Below are positions 44,196 to 55,779 of a DNA stretch of 64,000 nucleotides, in pieces. This stretch comes from Sacculina carcini. Its lineage: Eukaryota > Arthropoda > Thecostraca > Sacculinidae. The notes beneath the pieces are model-generated. The model worked only from the letters and a program-made list of their open reading frames with translations, made no database searches and had not been told where the DNA came from. Position numbers and translations under genes: made by a program. The first letter of the stretch is position 1, and each line of letters opens with the position of its first letter. The stretch lies in NCBI GenBank assembly GCA_916048095.2, contig OU696586.1, positions 7,674,249-7,738,248 of the forward strand, given 5' to 3'.

Positions 44196-44260
44196 AACAA
44201 AGTTCGTAAATAAGAGAGATCGAAAATATGAACTACCCGAGTGATATATGTGTGTTTTAG

Positions 44261-44421
44261 TTGCGGTTCTACTTGCACCTTTACGGCTCGCATGTTGGCG
44301 AGTTATCGGTGTTCATCGTGGATGCTGACAATGGCCGCAGTGTGGTGTGGCGACAGTTTGGTGCCAGAACTAACTCGTGGGTGCGTGTGTTAGCACCTTT
44401 ACCTGTCGTTTATAACTCCAG
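44261..44421 (+). CDS. LDLa-MAM gene exon 5: further MAM domain segment
   Basis: The acceptor TGTGTTTTAG|TTGCGG is phase 0 and the donor CCAG|GTCAGT is phase 2. It encodes LRFYLHLYGSHVGELSVFIV, the C-L-R-F-x-Y-H-M-Y-G-x-x-x-G-x-L-x-V signature of MAM domains, then VVWRQFGARTNSWVRV (W-x-x-x-G with the conserved Trp). The final MAM segment (F-E-x-x-x-G then G-D-I-A-I-D-D) was searched for downstream by eye and not found, so the next exon probably lies outside the window. The five exons together total 668 bp of coding sequence. Confidence 0.9.
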
Positions 44422-44539
44422 GTCAGTAGTGGTTCCACGTGCATTTTGTAATTATCATGCTAACATCATATTGTCACCTCCTTTTGTCTCACAAACATAT
44501 TTATATTAGTTGAGATTGTTATCCTAATATTATCTTAAC

Positions 44540-44642
44540 AATGTCAACAACAACAACGTATATTTATAGCACATATAAACAACACATACGCGAGCCAAGC
44601 AAAAAATGAGACACGACGTTAATGGGAGGCTTGGTCGGAGCA
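44540..44642 (-). repeat. LINE 3' end fragment 1
   Basis: On the minus strand it ends GTGCTATAAATATACGTTGTTGTTG, the same kind of end as the CR1/L2-like LINEs here. Only a ~100-bp 3' piece is present. Confidence 0.5.
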
Positions 44643-44691
44643 TCTACACAAATATGCGACATGTATAATACCACAAACTAATCAAGTAAAA

Positions 44692-44940
44692 AACAACAAC
44701 AACATGTATTTGATATAGCGCACTTTCGAGGGCAAAGGCGCGAGCAGTAATAAAGGTGCATATACATGGATACCGGTATGGAGACAAATACAGGGAGCAT
44801 AAGTCGCCAGAAATTACATGGGTGCCTGCAAAATTGAATACATACATACATACAATTACATACACACGCACATATACATATACGCATATATATAAACACA
44901 CACACACATATATACATACATACATACACAGATATACATG
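44692..44940 (-). repeat. LINE 3' end fragment 2 (family of 22.6-26 kb)
   Basis: The stretch AACAACAACATGTATTTGAT plus GCGCACTTTCGAGGGCAAAG and onward matches 22604-22840 closely, including the internal CATACATACA block. A 5'-truncated insertion. Confidence 0.85.
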
Positions 44941-45074
44941 TCTTTTTTCTTCTTACTGTCATGTCTTAACTTTGCATTGTTTGTGCATGGTTATGTTTGT
45001 TTGTGTGCATGTGTATGCGTGTGTGTGTGCTTGTGGGTGTGTGTATTGTCCACATGTTTGTTTTCCCTAAGCGG

Positions 45075-45178
45075 CGTGTCTTACCTATTTGTTTATATTT
45101 TTGCATCAATATTTGTCTTTTCGCGCGTGTGTTTTAATCTGCGCTATATAAATAAACGTTAATGAATGAATGAAACAC
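45075..45178 (+). repeat. LINE 3' end fragment 3 with TGAA tail
   Basis: GCGCTATATAAATAAACGTT followed by (AATG)n (45161-45174), a classic L2-like 3' end on the plus strand. Confidence 0.6.
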
Positions 45179-45299
45179 TTGAAAAGTACCAAAAATGACA
45201 TGATCTGATGCATTTTCGTTAGATTTATTATGATGATGCATGCAATAATGAGTATATATCTACTAGTTGTAAGTGAGATTTTTACAATCAATTTGGCCT

Positions 45300-47480
45300 A
45301 AAATGTGAAAACTACCCATTCTAATGCCTATATTCCATATATGTGTCAGATTTCAGTTTTCTCCGTAATTCAAATAAATTTTCTCAAAAATTGTTTAGAC
45401 TTGGACATTTTTTATATATATTCCTAATTATATATTCCTAATTCCATGTTCATATTTATCCTATAACATCTGTATAATATTCAAATATTCAAATGAAATT
45501 GGTCTAGTACACATCGGATAAATGCGTAATTCTAGCCCCATTTAAATATTCAAATGCGTTTGCTGAAATATGGAGGTGTGATTTCACGATATTCTTACTC
45601 AGCGCAACCTAAATTGTATCTCTTTACTTTGACAAATATAAAGTTTAAATAAAGTGAAAATCGACGCATTCCATTGTCTATCACTAAAATGTGTAAAACT
45701 CCAGTTTTCGCCCAAATTCAAATGTCATTTCCTCAAAAATGGGATAATCTTTGACATTAAATTTTTTATTATTAATCAGCATGGTTACATGTATCACATA
45801 GCATATGCTCAACATTCAAATATTAAAAAAACATTGCTCCAGTAGGCATTATATATAGTGATGCAAAAACAGTGTTTTTGGTTGCGTTTTTTTGTGCAAA
45901 AAAACTTTTTGTTTTTGTTTTTTTGTTTTTATGGATTTTTTAGAATTAGCCACAATTGTCATCCGGTGTTGGATTTAAGTACATATAAATGAGTTTAATT
46001 GATGTTTTGTACGTCCTTACGTGTTTTATTTCAAAAATAATTTGATAATAGTATAAAAAAGAACAATATTTATTAATAAATATCCCAGGAGACAATTTGA
46101 AAGTGCATCCGGGTCCGGTGGTGTAGGCTTTTTCATTCAGAAAACCCATGTTTATAAAGATGGTTTTAATTATGTGGATATTTGAAATAATTTGTCAGCA
46201 GAACAAAACAAATTCATTGAGTAATCATGTGTTTTTTTTAAAGAAACCATGTTTTTTTATGAAAAAATGCAATGATGTTTTTCAAGCTGGTTTAAAATTC
46301 GTTTCATTAATGTACAGATTCAGAAAATGTTGACAACAGAACAAGACAAGTTAATTGGTTGGGCAAGTGTTTGACAAACGATGATTTAAACCAACGCTTT
46401 TTTATGAAACAATTCTTTCTAGAACAGTCTCTATGGAAGATGGATTTGATTGATGTGCGTTCAAATACCTTTTGTATAGCAAGTAGCCTGCTGGTACGTA
46501 TAAGCGGCTGGTTAAACCACTTGATTTAAACTGTTTTTTTCAAAATATTTTTTTCGAAAAAAGTTTTCGTAGATGTAGAGATTTAGAAAAAAATTGGCGG
46601 CTGATCAAGGAAAGTTGAACCAAATTAATTGGTTTTTATTAGTAACCTGTTTTTAGAACTGGGTTTATGGATGATGGTTTCTTTGATGTAGTTATTTGTG
46701 TTCAAATACCTTTTTGTACATTAAATATATTTCCTCAGTGTTTTTTTTCCTACACGAAAATATTGCCCGTTTTTCTGGTCAGAATTGCAACTCTGATTAA
46801 TGCGTCCCGCTTTTATTCGTGGTCTCATTAGGGACACTAAGTTTGTGTTCATATTTGTAGTATTTGTGTAAATATTTGCAGTGTTTGAACTTTTATATTT
46901 GCAAATAAATTATAAAATTAATAATTGAAAAAATTATGCCACCTGGTTTTTTTTTCAAACAGTTTCAGTTTTTAGCAGAAAAAAAACGGTTCTCAAACCC
47001 TGCTTTTTTACACAATGATAAACTCAATAATTGAATGCAAAGCTGTACTGTACATAGAACTGCCGCACAGTACCGTGCAAACAATGATATTAGGGCTTTC
47101 AGACACATTATAACACTTATTGTGCATATTTAATGATAATTCAATTTGATAGGGTCACTAATAGCATGAATAACTCATGTGTTGATAAAAATAATTCATA
47201 TAACATCCCAAATATATCATTTCCATAATTTGAATTATTTGCATGACTCTTAAAAAACGTGTTTTTTGGACGAGGTTTTTTTGGCAAAAAAACGGGTTTT
47301 AAAAAACATCGTTGTTTTAGGTCGCATCTCTATTTATATATGCGCTATTTTAGCCTTTTTTCGAATTTTCAAATGAATTTGCTGAAAATTCGTTAACGTT
47401 AGAGACATGATTTTATCACATTCGTAATTAGCGCGAAAACTGCGCCTATCTCTTCCTTGATATTTGTAAAATTCAAAAAA
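45300..47480. repeat. ~350-bp tandem repeat, diverged, split by a hAT-like insertion
   Basis: CAGTTTTCTCCGTAATTCAA (about 45354) and CAGTTTTCGCCCAAATTCAA (about 45703) start equivalent units. AATATTCAAATGCGTTTGCTG (about 45546) recurs as TTTTCAAATGAATTTGCTG (about 47366). The last unit is interrupted between 45855 and 47333. No coding content. Confidence 0.65.
45856..47332. mobile_element. Non-autonomous hAT-like element
   Basis: The ends TAGTGATGCAAAAAC and (inverted) TAGAGATGCGACC bound 1477 bp of T-rich DNA with repeated AAAAACGG/TTTTTTG-type motifs just inside both ends. Flanking octamers ATTATATA and TTTATATA match at 7 of 8 positions, fitting an 8-bp hAT target duplication. No transposase ORF. 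Confidence 0.7.
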
Positions 47481-47491
47481 GCTAAAAATTG

Positions 47492-47728
47492 ACCATCTTG
47501 GCCAATCTTTCCTCAGCTTTATGTAGTTCAGTGGCTTTCAAACTTTTGAACGCTTGAAAAAATCGTGAGGTTAGCTTAGGAAACCATAAATAACGTGCGA
47601 AAATTGCCAATGCAAATACATGATAAGGCCAATACGTCCTCGAATTTTACGTTGAATCGTTCAAAAGTTTGAAAACCACTGAATTACATGCATCTGAGAA
47701 AAGATTGGCCAAGATGATTGGTCGCTTA
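47492..47728. repeat. Inverted repeat, arms of about 60 bp
   Basis: CATCTTGGCCAATCTTTCCTC ... CAGTGGCTTTCAAACTTTTG on one side is mirrored by CAAAAGTTTGAAAACCACTG ... AGATTGGCCAAGATG on the other. CAGTGG-TTTCAAACTTTT resembles a common hAT end, but the inverted homology continues beyond it on both sides. Confidence 0.75.
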
Positions 47729-48225
47729 TCTTTCAGTCATTAGATATGCAACTGTCAGATGCATTCACGACATGTACCATTTTGACCAACGTCGATATGC
47801 ATCGCATCGTATTGTGATCGCGGATGGTTTGTTGGCCGCAAGGGTAGTAGATCCCAATTGTGGCGATAAAGGTGTATTGTAGACGAGCGCACAATACAAG
47901 CGAATACCCACGAATTCAAGCAAATGCCAGTTAACCGGCACTGTTCCGTATTATATAAGCTCGGTCATGTGACCTTTCACACGTTCACGTGACCATTCAC
48001 ACGGTCACATACCCAAACACACATTCACAAACGTGCTAAACAGTTCAAATGGATACAAAGAGAATATACAGACATACTAGCTCTCTTGTACATACTGAAT
48101 GTACATACAGACATACTAGCTTTAGATATAGATACAGACACACTAGCTCTCTTGACATACATACACACCAGACACGCATACAAACGAACAAAACGTATCC
48201 ACACACACATTTTGGTATATATAAA
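47729..48225. other. Gene-free stretch with short tandem copies
   Basis: ACAGACATACTAGCTCTCTT and related copies recur three times at about 48067-48155. Imperfect CACGTTCACGTGACCATTCA-type copies occur at 47965-48010. Confidence 0.5.
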
Positions 48226-48405
48226 CATAATTAAATCTACTGAAATCGCAGAATTCACTCTTTTTGCGGACGACACAAGCATATCTGTATCAGAAGAAAA
48301 TCTGATCATTTCACATAAAATATTATCTAAAGCATTAGAAGACATCAACATTAATAGTAGTAAAAATTATTTAGAATTGCAGCAGCGCATGTACATGTAT
48401 GTTTT
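48212..48405 (+). pseudogene. LINE RT active-site fragment
   Basis: VYINIIKSTEIAEF then TLFADDTSISVSEENLI and LSKALEDININSS match the YIND...FADDT segment of the nested LINE (29436-29560). Only this ~60-codon RT piece remains, between repeat-derived DNA and an unassigned flank. Confidence 0.7.
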
Positions 48406-49690
48406 GTCAACAAACAAGTCGCATTTTGCATGAACATGTTTTGCTTATATGATTCAAATCTTTCAATTCGGATCACCTATGGTGCTACATTAGCGTGCAA
48501 TGATATTCATCTTTGTCGCGACAACTTTGACTCATATGCGGCAATGTGAGACACATATGCTGGCGTCCCTTGCTGATTCAGCGCACGCACTTGGCAAGTT
48601 CATGCGTCGGCGGCTTTGTCGCTGTGCTGCCATTGCTGCCATTTAGTATGCAGACAGGGTAGGCTGGAGTCATTCAGTCCGTGTGCTGGCTTGAGTTTTG
48701 TGAATTTCACCAAGGCTGAAGAACATTGAGACCTAAAAACAACCATACACTATTTATATTTTCCTGAACTATGCTTAATGCTCACCAGGAGGATCAATAC
48801 TTACCGTAATTACCCAAGTATAATGCTCCCATTTTCGTCCCAAATTTCAACATCAAAAGTTGTGGGATCATTATACTTTAGTTAGTGAGAAGTACCAGTT
48901 TGCAAAGTCAAATTTTCTGTAAGGGGAGATCCAATTATGTAATACATTTTATTGGTACGTTTGTGGTATTTTATCAATAGATATAATACAGGGATTTTTT
49001 TTATTAAAAAAGAAAATATTAATACAGGGAGGGAAGTTGCAGGAGTCGAGAAATCTGCTTAATTGAGCATCCAAGTGGAAACGCCCCTATCGCTTAGCTT
49101 TCCTCAGCTACCGAATAATGGTTGATCTTAACGAGTGAAAGTTCACAATTAATAACTTGTGTAGTCTTCATCCATTTCTATTGTTTATAAACAATATATG
49201 CGGATAAATTCACCCACGGAAAATACGCCTATGGATAGATTCGAGGCTTCGGGTGACAACAACAGGTAAAGGATTGCGACGGTGAGAAAATGATTTACAC
49301 TTTTCAAACGACGGAGTTGACCTCCAAAGTGGATACGGAGGTTATGCGCTGATCAGACTGTACAGGTAAATAAGTTACAGTGAGAATAAACGAATGAATT
49401 TCTGTGCGCGCTGAAGGTTCTTTATTTGTATATACATAACACCAATGCGCCCAAAAATCAACGTGCAATTTGAGGGAAATGGTGTTCTCCCCACCCAAAG
49501 ACCCCCATCAAGTAGTGAGCTGGACGCGCCCATGCGCGAGGTGCCACAAACGGCGGCGCGCAGTAGCGTGAACCATAGGTGTCATCGACCATAGGTGTGA
49601 ATTTCACACACTGCGAGCATACACGAGGCATGAAAATATCACATACAATTGACGTCCTATATAAACACACAATCGACAACAAACAAACGG
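48406..49690. other. Gene-free stretch
   Basis: No domain recognised. 48811-48870 (ACCGTAATTACCCAAGTATAATG-like) together with the inverted TTGTGGGATCATTATACTT resembles the end of a DNA-transposon MITE. GCGCCCATGCGCG near 49528 is a short palindromic GC-rich patch. Confidence 0.4.
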
Positions 49691-49870
49691 CATTTAGTTG
49701 ACCACATTGTCTGAGGATGGAGACCGGCTGCTCCGAAACGTTACACATCGGCGAATTACTGCACAAGCTCAACAGCGATCATCTAAAACTCGCACGAGCG
49801 ATCGAGACGATAAAGAATAAGATTGAAGACTGCAAAGCGACAATCCAGTTTAATCCCGTTTGTCTGAATG
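49690..49870 (+). repeat. PLE 5'/pLTR fragment with hairpin motif
   Basis: CTGAGGA, one T, GGAG ... CTCC, then GAAA (49711-49738), followed by coding-like sequence HLKLARAIETIKNKIEDC and FNPVCLNEN, related to 42770-42890. CTATATAAAC at 49658-49667 is a plausible TATA box. The fragment ends at a pure TA tract. Confidence 0.65.
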
Positions 49871-49871
49871 A

Positions 49872-49873
<2 letters not shown>

Positions 49874-49949
<76 letters not shown>
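49874..49949. repeat. TA microsatellite
   Basis: Pure (TA)n joining a PLE fragment to a LINE RT fragment. ORFs crossing it are fusions of unrelated elements. Confidence 0.97.
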
Positions 49950-49952
<3 letters not shown>

Positions 49953-51170
49953 ACAATCGTTCTTGTCGGATCGCAAGCAGCGCGTGGTGATCGGCTTGAA
50001 AAACATCCAGTTGGACCGACGTCACCAGTGGAGTGCCGGGGGGTTCTGTACTGAGCCCACTGCTGTTCACTGTGTTCATCAACTACTTGGTAGTGACACT
50101 GAGCGACTCAGCTATCCTGATACGCTGATATCATGATGCTGCTGATATATACGATAGCATACGCTGATAATATGATGATCTTCCGACGAAGTGACTCCAA
50201 CGCGGACGCTGAATTACTGCAGTTTCAGCTTTATTATATTTGAAGTCGGTCCCGAAAATTGGGGATGAAGCTAAACTCCGACAAGTGCATAACGCTTAAA
50301 AAGCAGCCGCACGAAAACTTTTACTCAGTCGACAGAAATAAGTTGCAGACGGTTACAGCGGCGCGTGGCCTGGAAGTGATGATCGACAGCAAACTGACTT
50401 TCGGCACACACGTGGTTATCATACCCCTAAAACCAATCAATCACTTGGAATGTTATCGTGTTGTGTAAAGGGAATGTCACGGCCCTGCAGCCCTCAGGGA
50501 ATCATAGCACCGTACTTCGCAAATGTTCGTGCCATTATGGAGTATGCTAGCGTCATTTGGAGTGGTGCAGCCGTCACGCACACATCTCGACTGGACCGAG
50601 TGTAGAACAGATTCCTCCGCACCCTAAGATATATGCAGGGAGCGCGGTATGATATCAGCACTGCCCATTTCTACACCTGCTACAATTTGCAACCCCTGGA
50701 TAAGCGCAGACAATGGTTGGTAGCTGTTTTCCTTCATTCCATTGTACACAATAATGTGGACAGCCCATGATTGTCTATAGGGTAGGTATGATAGTGCCTA
50801 GATTAGTAGCCACACCCAGGGACCCCTTACACGTTCATAAAACGCGCACCAACACCATAGTCAATCTATGGACGTCTCGCATCCCCCATTATATCAATAG
50901 TTTCGTTATTTCCCATCCTTCTATCGACCTATTCACTGACAGCAGGGGATCCGTAAGCAAAGCGTGCCACTAGCGTTTTATTATTATGTATTGACGTTTT
51001 ACTATTTACTCATGCTCTTAATCCAGTGTTATGTATGTTCTATGATAATTTCGCCAACTATTTGTTATATAAATGCACTTGTTGCTGTATAAATTTATAT
51101 ATGTTATATACATGTATTTGTTGTTGTTATTTTTGTGCTTCCAATCTGACGCACTTGATTCGTGAATTGG
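49950..51170 (+). pseudogene. LINE RT second half and 3' UTR, decayed
   Basis: LQSFLSDRKQRVVIG, then DVTSGVPGGSVLSPLLFTVF, an ADNMMIFRRSDSNAD segment (ADD box changed to ADN), GMKLNSDKCITL, RGLEVMIDSKLTFGTHV, then a C-terminal WTSRIPHYINSFVISHPSID segment. This is the RT half of a LINE whose motif style differs from the CR1/L2-like copies. The 5' part is cut at the TA tract. The 3' UTR ends about 51135 with TTGTTGTTATTTTTG. Confidence 0.75.
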
Positions 51171-51179
51171 TTAACTTGG

Positions 51180-51862
51180 CCTCATGGTGTTGGTGAAATC
51201 TCATCAAGGTGAGAAATCAAGGGGAGAAATCTCATCAAGGTGAGTGCTCCTTTCTCTGCTTGATCTGCGGTGGCGAACATCAAGCCACCTCAATGACATG
51301 TAACAGATATATCCAGGATAAATCAATCCTCGAATACCAATACAATACCAAATCATCATACCATGACGCCAAATCCGCAGTCAAGAAGGTCAACACAACA
51401 TCGACCACCGCCGTGGCTAGGCAACACCACCAACAACACTAACAGCAACAACAACAACATCCAGTCGAAAGCTCACCATCACCAGAGCTAATCAAAATGC
51501 AACAACAATTGGCAGTCCTCTCGGAATAAGTGATGCAACTCACTACTGTCGTGGCGACATTGGTGAAAATTTTCCATGCGCCATTGCATTTTGCCACAAC
51601 AACCGTCGTCACCACTACAGAACATCAGACGGAGTCGCCGCGTGCCATCGAAACCTCAACTCAAGACAACAACAGCAAGTACATCGCTGAAGATACCTCT
51701 ACCGGCTCTGCCGATGAAAACTCCGACAAACATAACACAGCGGCTCAAAGTAATGATTCCGTTTACTCTGATCACTCCTATTCTACTCCCAACCCCACAT
51801 CATCCATCTCCTCGAAAACTACCAAAAAACCCAGGGTAGTATACACGCGCAAAAAATAAATC
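51180..51862 (+). pseudogene. I-like LINE ORF1: zinc-knuckle remnant
   Basis: CLICGGEHQATSMTCNRY (CxxCxxxH...C knuckle) followed by KSILEYQYNTKSSYHDAKSA is the conserved C-terminal arrangement of ORF1 proteins in I/Jockey-type LINEs. A Thr/Ser/Gln-rich tail continues, with stops and frameshifts, to 51859. Confidence 0.7.
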
Positions 51863-51959
51863 AACAAGAAAATATCATCCAATACTCAATCACCTCTATC
51901 ATCACACAAAGCAATGTATACACACCTAACACAACGTCATCATCATATGCATCCAGTAA

Positions 51960-52570
51960 TCTTTTAATGGAACTGTAGGGGCTTTGACAACAGACGATCA
52001 GAGCTCCAACAACTTCTCTCGTCTACTCTTCCACACACCGTCTGTCTACAAGAAACACATCTTCTCCCAACTGACAACCTGTAATTCATGTCAAACACTT
52101 ATCACGCCATTCAGTTTACCACCGACTACTCCAGGCGGAAAGGTGGTGCCAGCGTCCTTGTTCTTTTTTCACTCCCACATCATCGCATTACTGCCCCCAG
52201 TCCATATCAAGCGGTCGCAATACAAGTTACTAAACACAACAAAACAATAGTCATATGCAGCATTTACATACCGCCACATCAAACAATTGGCACACAATAT
52301 CTCTCTCATCTTATTAACCGGCTCGGCCATTATTTTACTTTCTGTGGCGATTTTAGCGCCAAACGTCAGCTTTGGGACTCGGCCACATCTGATGGCGTGG
52401 TCGTGAGCTTGTGTGTATCCTTAACAACCACACATACTCAACGATGGTACACCTACACGACTACACGAATACAACGGCACTCTCACACACTTAGACATTA
52501 CTCTTTCCCCTTCCGTTCTTGCTCCTTTACTCTGCAGGCAATGTCACGACTCTTTTCTCTCCATTGATCA
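51960..52570 (+). pseudogene. I-like LINE endonuclease, decayed
   Basis: An IFQWNCRGF-type start near 51960 (with an in-frame stop), the equivalent of CLQET (LSTRNT/VCLQET across frames), then KGGASVLVLFSLP, VICSIYIPPHQ and YFTFCGDFSAKRQLWDS (GDFNAHHxxWGS motif with N to S). The order and the GDFN-x-x-x-x-WGS style fit the I clade. The catalytic Asn replacement and frameshifts inactivate it. Confidence 0.7.
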
Positions 52571-52719
52571 TTGTCCAGTCTTAACATCTATTCTCAACTG
52601 TTATTCCGCATCCCCCCAGTCTCCCAAATGGAAATCTAGGCAGACAAACTGGCAACAATTCAATACTCTCTTCTCTCAGCACTACTCCAAATGAAACTGT
52701 CTTACTATCACGTCTTCAT

Positions 52720-54490
52720 TGCTCTACGCTGCGACACACTCCATTCCTCGCTCTGGGACCAGCCAGAAACCCCGACATAGTTGTCCATGGTTGAATGAGT
52801 CCTGCAGACATGCAGTACTCCAGCGGAAAATATCCTTATGGTACTTCCGGCTCGACCGCACGCCAGCATCGGTGGCCAACTACAAAAAGGCAAAGGCATT
52901 GACGCGCAAGCCCATCCGTGCCGCTACACGTGCCAGCTGGTCTGACCTTATCAGCCCCTTTTCACACCGAACACCCATCTTATAACTCTGGTTCATAGTT
53001 CGTTATTTTCGGCAAATAAGTCGACCTCCATGTTCTCCGCCGGTATCGCGCATAGGTAACAATATTATCTCATACCAACCAATTGTCCTTCTACAGCTAG
53101 GTCTACACTACTCTGAAATTTCGAAAGGTACTGCTCTCTCTTCCTCCACCTCCTTCACTCCTCTCCACACTTCACCTTTCCTATCATCTAGTAACGATTG
53201 GCCAGCATATAACTGTTTATTTACTGCACAAGAACTGAATAACAGTCCCTCAAAATGCCAATCTACGTCACCTGGGCCGGACGGCCTCCACTGATCCTTC
53301 TTTAAAAATATAAATTCTACCAATACAAATATTATCTTACAATGCTTTAACAAGCTCTGGATTGAGGGTGTATATCCCGCAGCATGGATACATTCTGTAA
53401 TTATGCCAATCCTGAAACCAGGAAAGTCCAAATTTGGTCCTTCTTCCTACCCACTAATTCAGTTCACTTCATGCTTCTCAAAATTATACGAACGGCTCAT
53501 CCTTCCCCGACCTCATTACTTCGTGTCCTCAATAAATCTCACCTCTCCAGAACAAACCGCTTTCACCAAAAACCGTTCCACATCCGATAATGTCGATCTC
53601 TTATGCTCTCATATCCGAGTAGGCTTTCATAATAAACGCTTTACCTTGGCGACATTTTCAGATCTTTCCTCGGCCTTTGACAAAGTATCGAAATCTGAAA
53701 AAAATATTCTTCCTATATCTCATGGACTTTGCGGTGGACTTTTAGATTTAATAAAGGGTTATTTATCCAACATAACATTCCAGGTACGCACAACCTAACT
53801 CTCAAATATATGTGTCCAAGAACACGGGGTCATCCAGGGTGGGGTCCTCTCCCCAACTAGTTTTAACATTGTAATTGACCAGTTCCCCAGAGGTCTCCCT
53901 GTCGGAATCAAATTTTGTGCCTACGCCGCCGGCATAGTGTTTTGGACTGCTGGGACAGATTTGTCATTAATGATGCGTCTTCTTCAGCCGGCCTTTGACA
54001 CTGTATCCCAAAATTGCTCCAGTTTTGAACTCACTAACTCTCCTGGCAAAACCACGGCTACCTTATTTCGGAAAAACTGCTCCAGACAACCAAACGCCTA
54101 AACTACGCTGTTGATGTCCGTTGTTCTTATTAAACTAAAAAAACACCAAATTTCTGGGTATTTGTCTCGATCCTCAACTTTCCTTTCGCTCGCACATTTG
54201 GCATATTGAAAATCGAGTTGTTCCGCGCATCAGCATACTTAATTGTTTCTCACATCCAGGATATGGCACAAATTGCACAATTATAATTAAACTATACCAC
54301 ACACTAATTCGGCCGATATTGGAATATTGCTCCAGCGTGTTCATTTTTGCTCCCAATTCGACACTATCCCACTTAGATACCTTACAAAATTCCTGTCTTC
54401 GTATTTAGTTCAGGGCCTTTGATACTTCTCCCATACAGAAAATTCACCACGAAATTGGCGCCAATCCCCTAAACCAACGGAGAATATAAC
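52720..54490 (+). pseudogene. I-like LINE reverse transcriptase, decayed
   Basis: A linker with PWLNESCRHAVLQRK, then a KSGPDGL-type run near 53265, VIMPILKPGKSKFGPSSYP, TAFTKNRSTSDNVDLLCSHI, FSDLSSAFDKVSK (catalytic Asp), GVIQGGVLSPTSFNIVIDQF and KFCAYAAGIVFWT, where YADD has become YAAG. Further decayed thumb sequence runs to about 54490. Loss of the YADD pair plus stops makes it dead. The minus-strand Gypsy remnant begins at about 54500. Confidence 0.75.
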
Positions 54491-54672
54491 AAAAATCAAA
54501 TATGGTATTGTTTGTGTTGTAAATTATTGAGGAACAATGTCGTCCCAATCTACATAGAACAGATCATTGCATGATTCTCGCCGCATTCAGCCGCAAATAA
54601 ACCTCAGCCGTCCAGCACATGGAAAGTGTCCTAACCACTGTCCGCACAACGAGTACAGAGCTCGTTTAGTAA

Positions 54673-54975
54673 TACAAAATTAATAAATTTACGAATTTGA
54701 ACACAGCAGTGGAAAGGCCAATGTTCGCGTGAATTTATGCAGAGGCAAAGCCTCACGGCCCCGGTTGGCACATCGCAGGTCCGGCCGCACGGGTTTCGAA
54801 GTCACCGCCAGCGCAGAAGCTGCACGGCTGCTCGCACACACAACCCGCATTGCGACAATTGGGCTATCCCTTTCAGAAACGAACCCAAACGTTTCACCTC
54901 GCCAGGGAATCGAACCCTGGACCTCTCGTGCACAGAGCGTGCGTCTTAGCCACTCGGCTAAGAGGCGGACCCGCT
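54673..54975 (-). mobile_element. tRNA-derived SINE with 12-bp target duplication
   Basis: Flanked by CTCGTTTAGTAA at 54661-54672 and 54976-54987. The minus-strand 5' head contains an A box (TTAGCCGAGTGGCTAAGAC) and a perfect B box (GGTTCGATTCC) at tRNA spacing, with a TTCGATT loop on a 5-bp CAGGG/CCCTG stem. The head most resembles tRNA-Ser/Leu. A tRNA-unrelated body of about 170 bp and an AT-rich 3' end follow. RNA polymerase III would transcribe it. It splits the RT/RNase H region of the Gypsy remnant. Confidence 0.88.
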
Positions 54976-54987
54976 CTCGTTTAGTAA

Positions 54988-55544
54988 GACTGATGGGTAA
55001 TTCTGGTAGATTGGTGTCTCTAGTCCATTTAAAGCCTTCGGCTTCTTTTTTCACGCGCAAACCTATTACTCTCACTCCGTCCAGTTCTTCAGGTTCTTTC
55101 GTCACTAATCTGTATTTGCCGATATGCCGACGAACTTCAGATGCTTATAAAATTTCAGTTTTAACAATAATATCATCAATATAGTAATCCACAGCATTAT
55201 GTAATTCTTCACTGTGCACACATCACCTTTGGACCAATACCTAGCCCGAAACCGAGACGTGTCATGACGAAATATATGTAGTGAAATATCACAGGTTGGT
55301 ATTGCTACAGTGATGGATGAATATGAACTTGCAAATACGCCTTTTTGAGATCTAGCAATTGAACATTTTCACCCAATCGTCTCCATTCTCTAGGCATTTC
55401 GTCACAAACAGCACTGTCTAAGCCTGGTGCACTTTTGATGTGCACGTTCAGCTGGCGGTAGTCTAGTACTGGTCGTACCTTGTTTTTCTTCTCCTGACAT
55501 ACCACCATCAGAGGTATCACATATTCTATTTCTCCATGTTTCAC
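54988..55544 (-). pseudogene. Gypsy RT (decayed)
   Basis: KNKVRPVLDYRQLN, MPREWRRLGENVQLLDLKKA and YLQVHIHPSL open the RT (the DLKKAYLQ strand carries the first catalytic Asp). After stops and frame changes, DYYIDDIIV gives the YIDD box (about 55165-55195). GKYRLVTKEPEEL and VIGLRVKKEAEGFKW are the palm/thumb. The frame resumes on the other side of the SINE as SLCGQWLGHFPCAGRLR. Confidence 0.75.
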
Positions 55545-55779
55545 TGGATCGTGCTCTTGAAGTATGCCGTCAGCTATCCACGAGCTCGCTTCCCACTCAA
55601 ACGCTTCACAATGTGCTTATTTTACTCTGTAATTATTCTTCACACTCAAAACTTCGGGGGCACTGTCCTTCTACTTGCATTTAACAGTCCACCTGCCATC
55701 ACGGAAATTCGCGTCAAAGTCTTGCTCAGCAATATCATCAACGACTTCAGCTACAACAAAATAAATTTTTCAGTTTTTT

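Noticed and set aside
49717-50136. A 139-codon ORF crossing a TA tract as one protein
   Set aside because: It fuses a PLE fragment with an unrelated LINE RT fragment through translated TA repeats (poly-Tyr-Ile).
54896-54972. Functional tRNA gene on the minus strand
   Set aside because: A and B boxes are good, but the acceptor stem does not pair properly. The unit continues into a SINE body and is bounded by a target duplication, so it is a SINE head.
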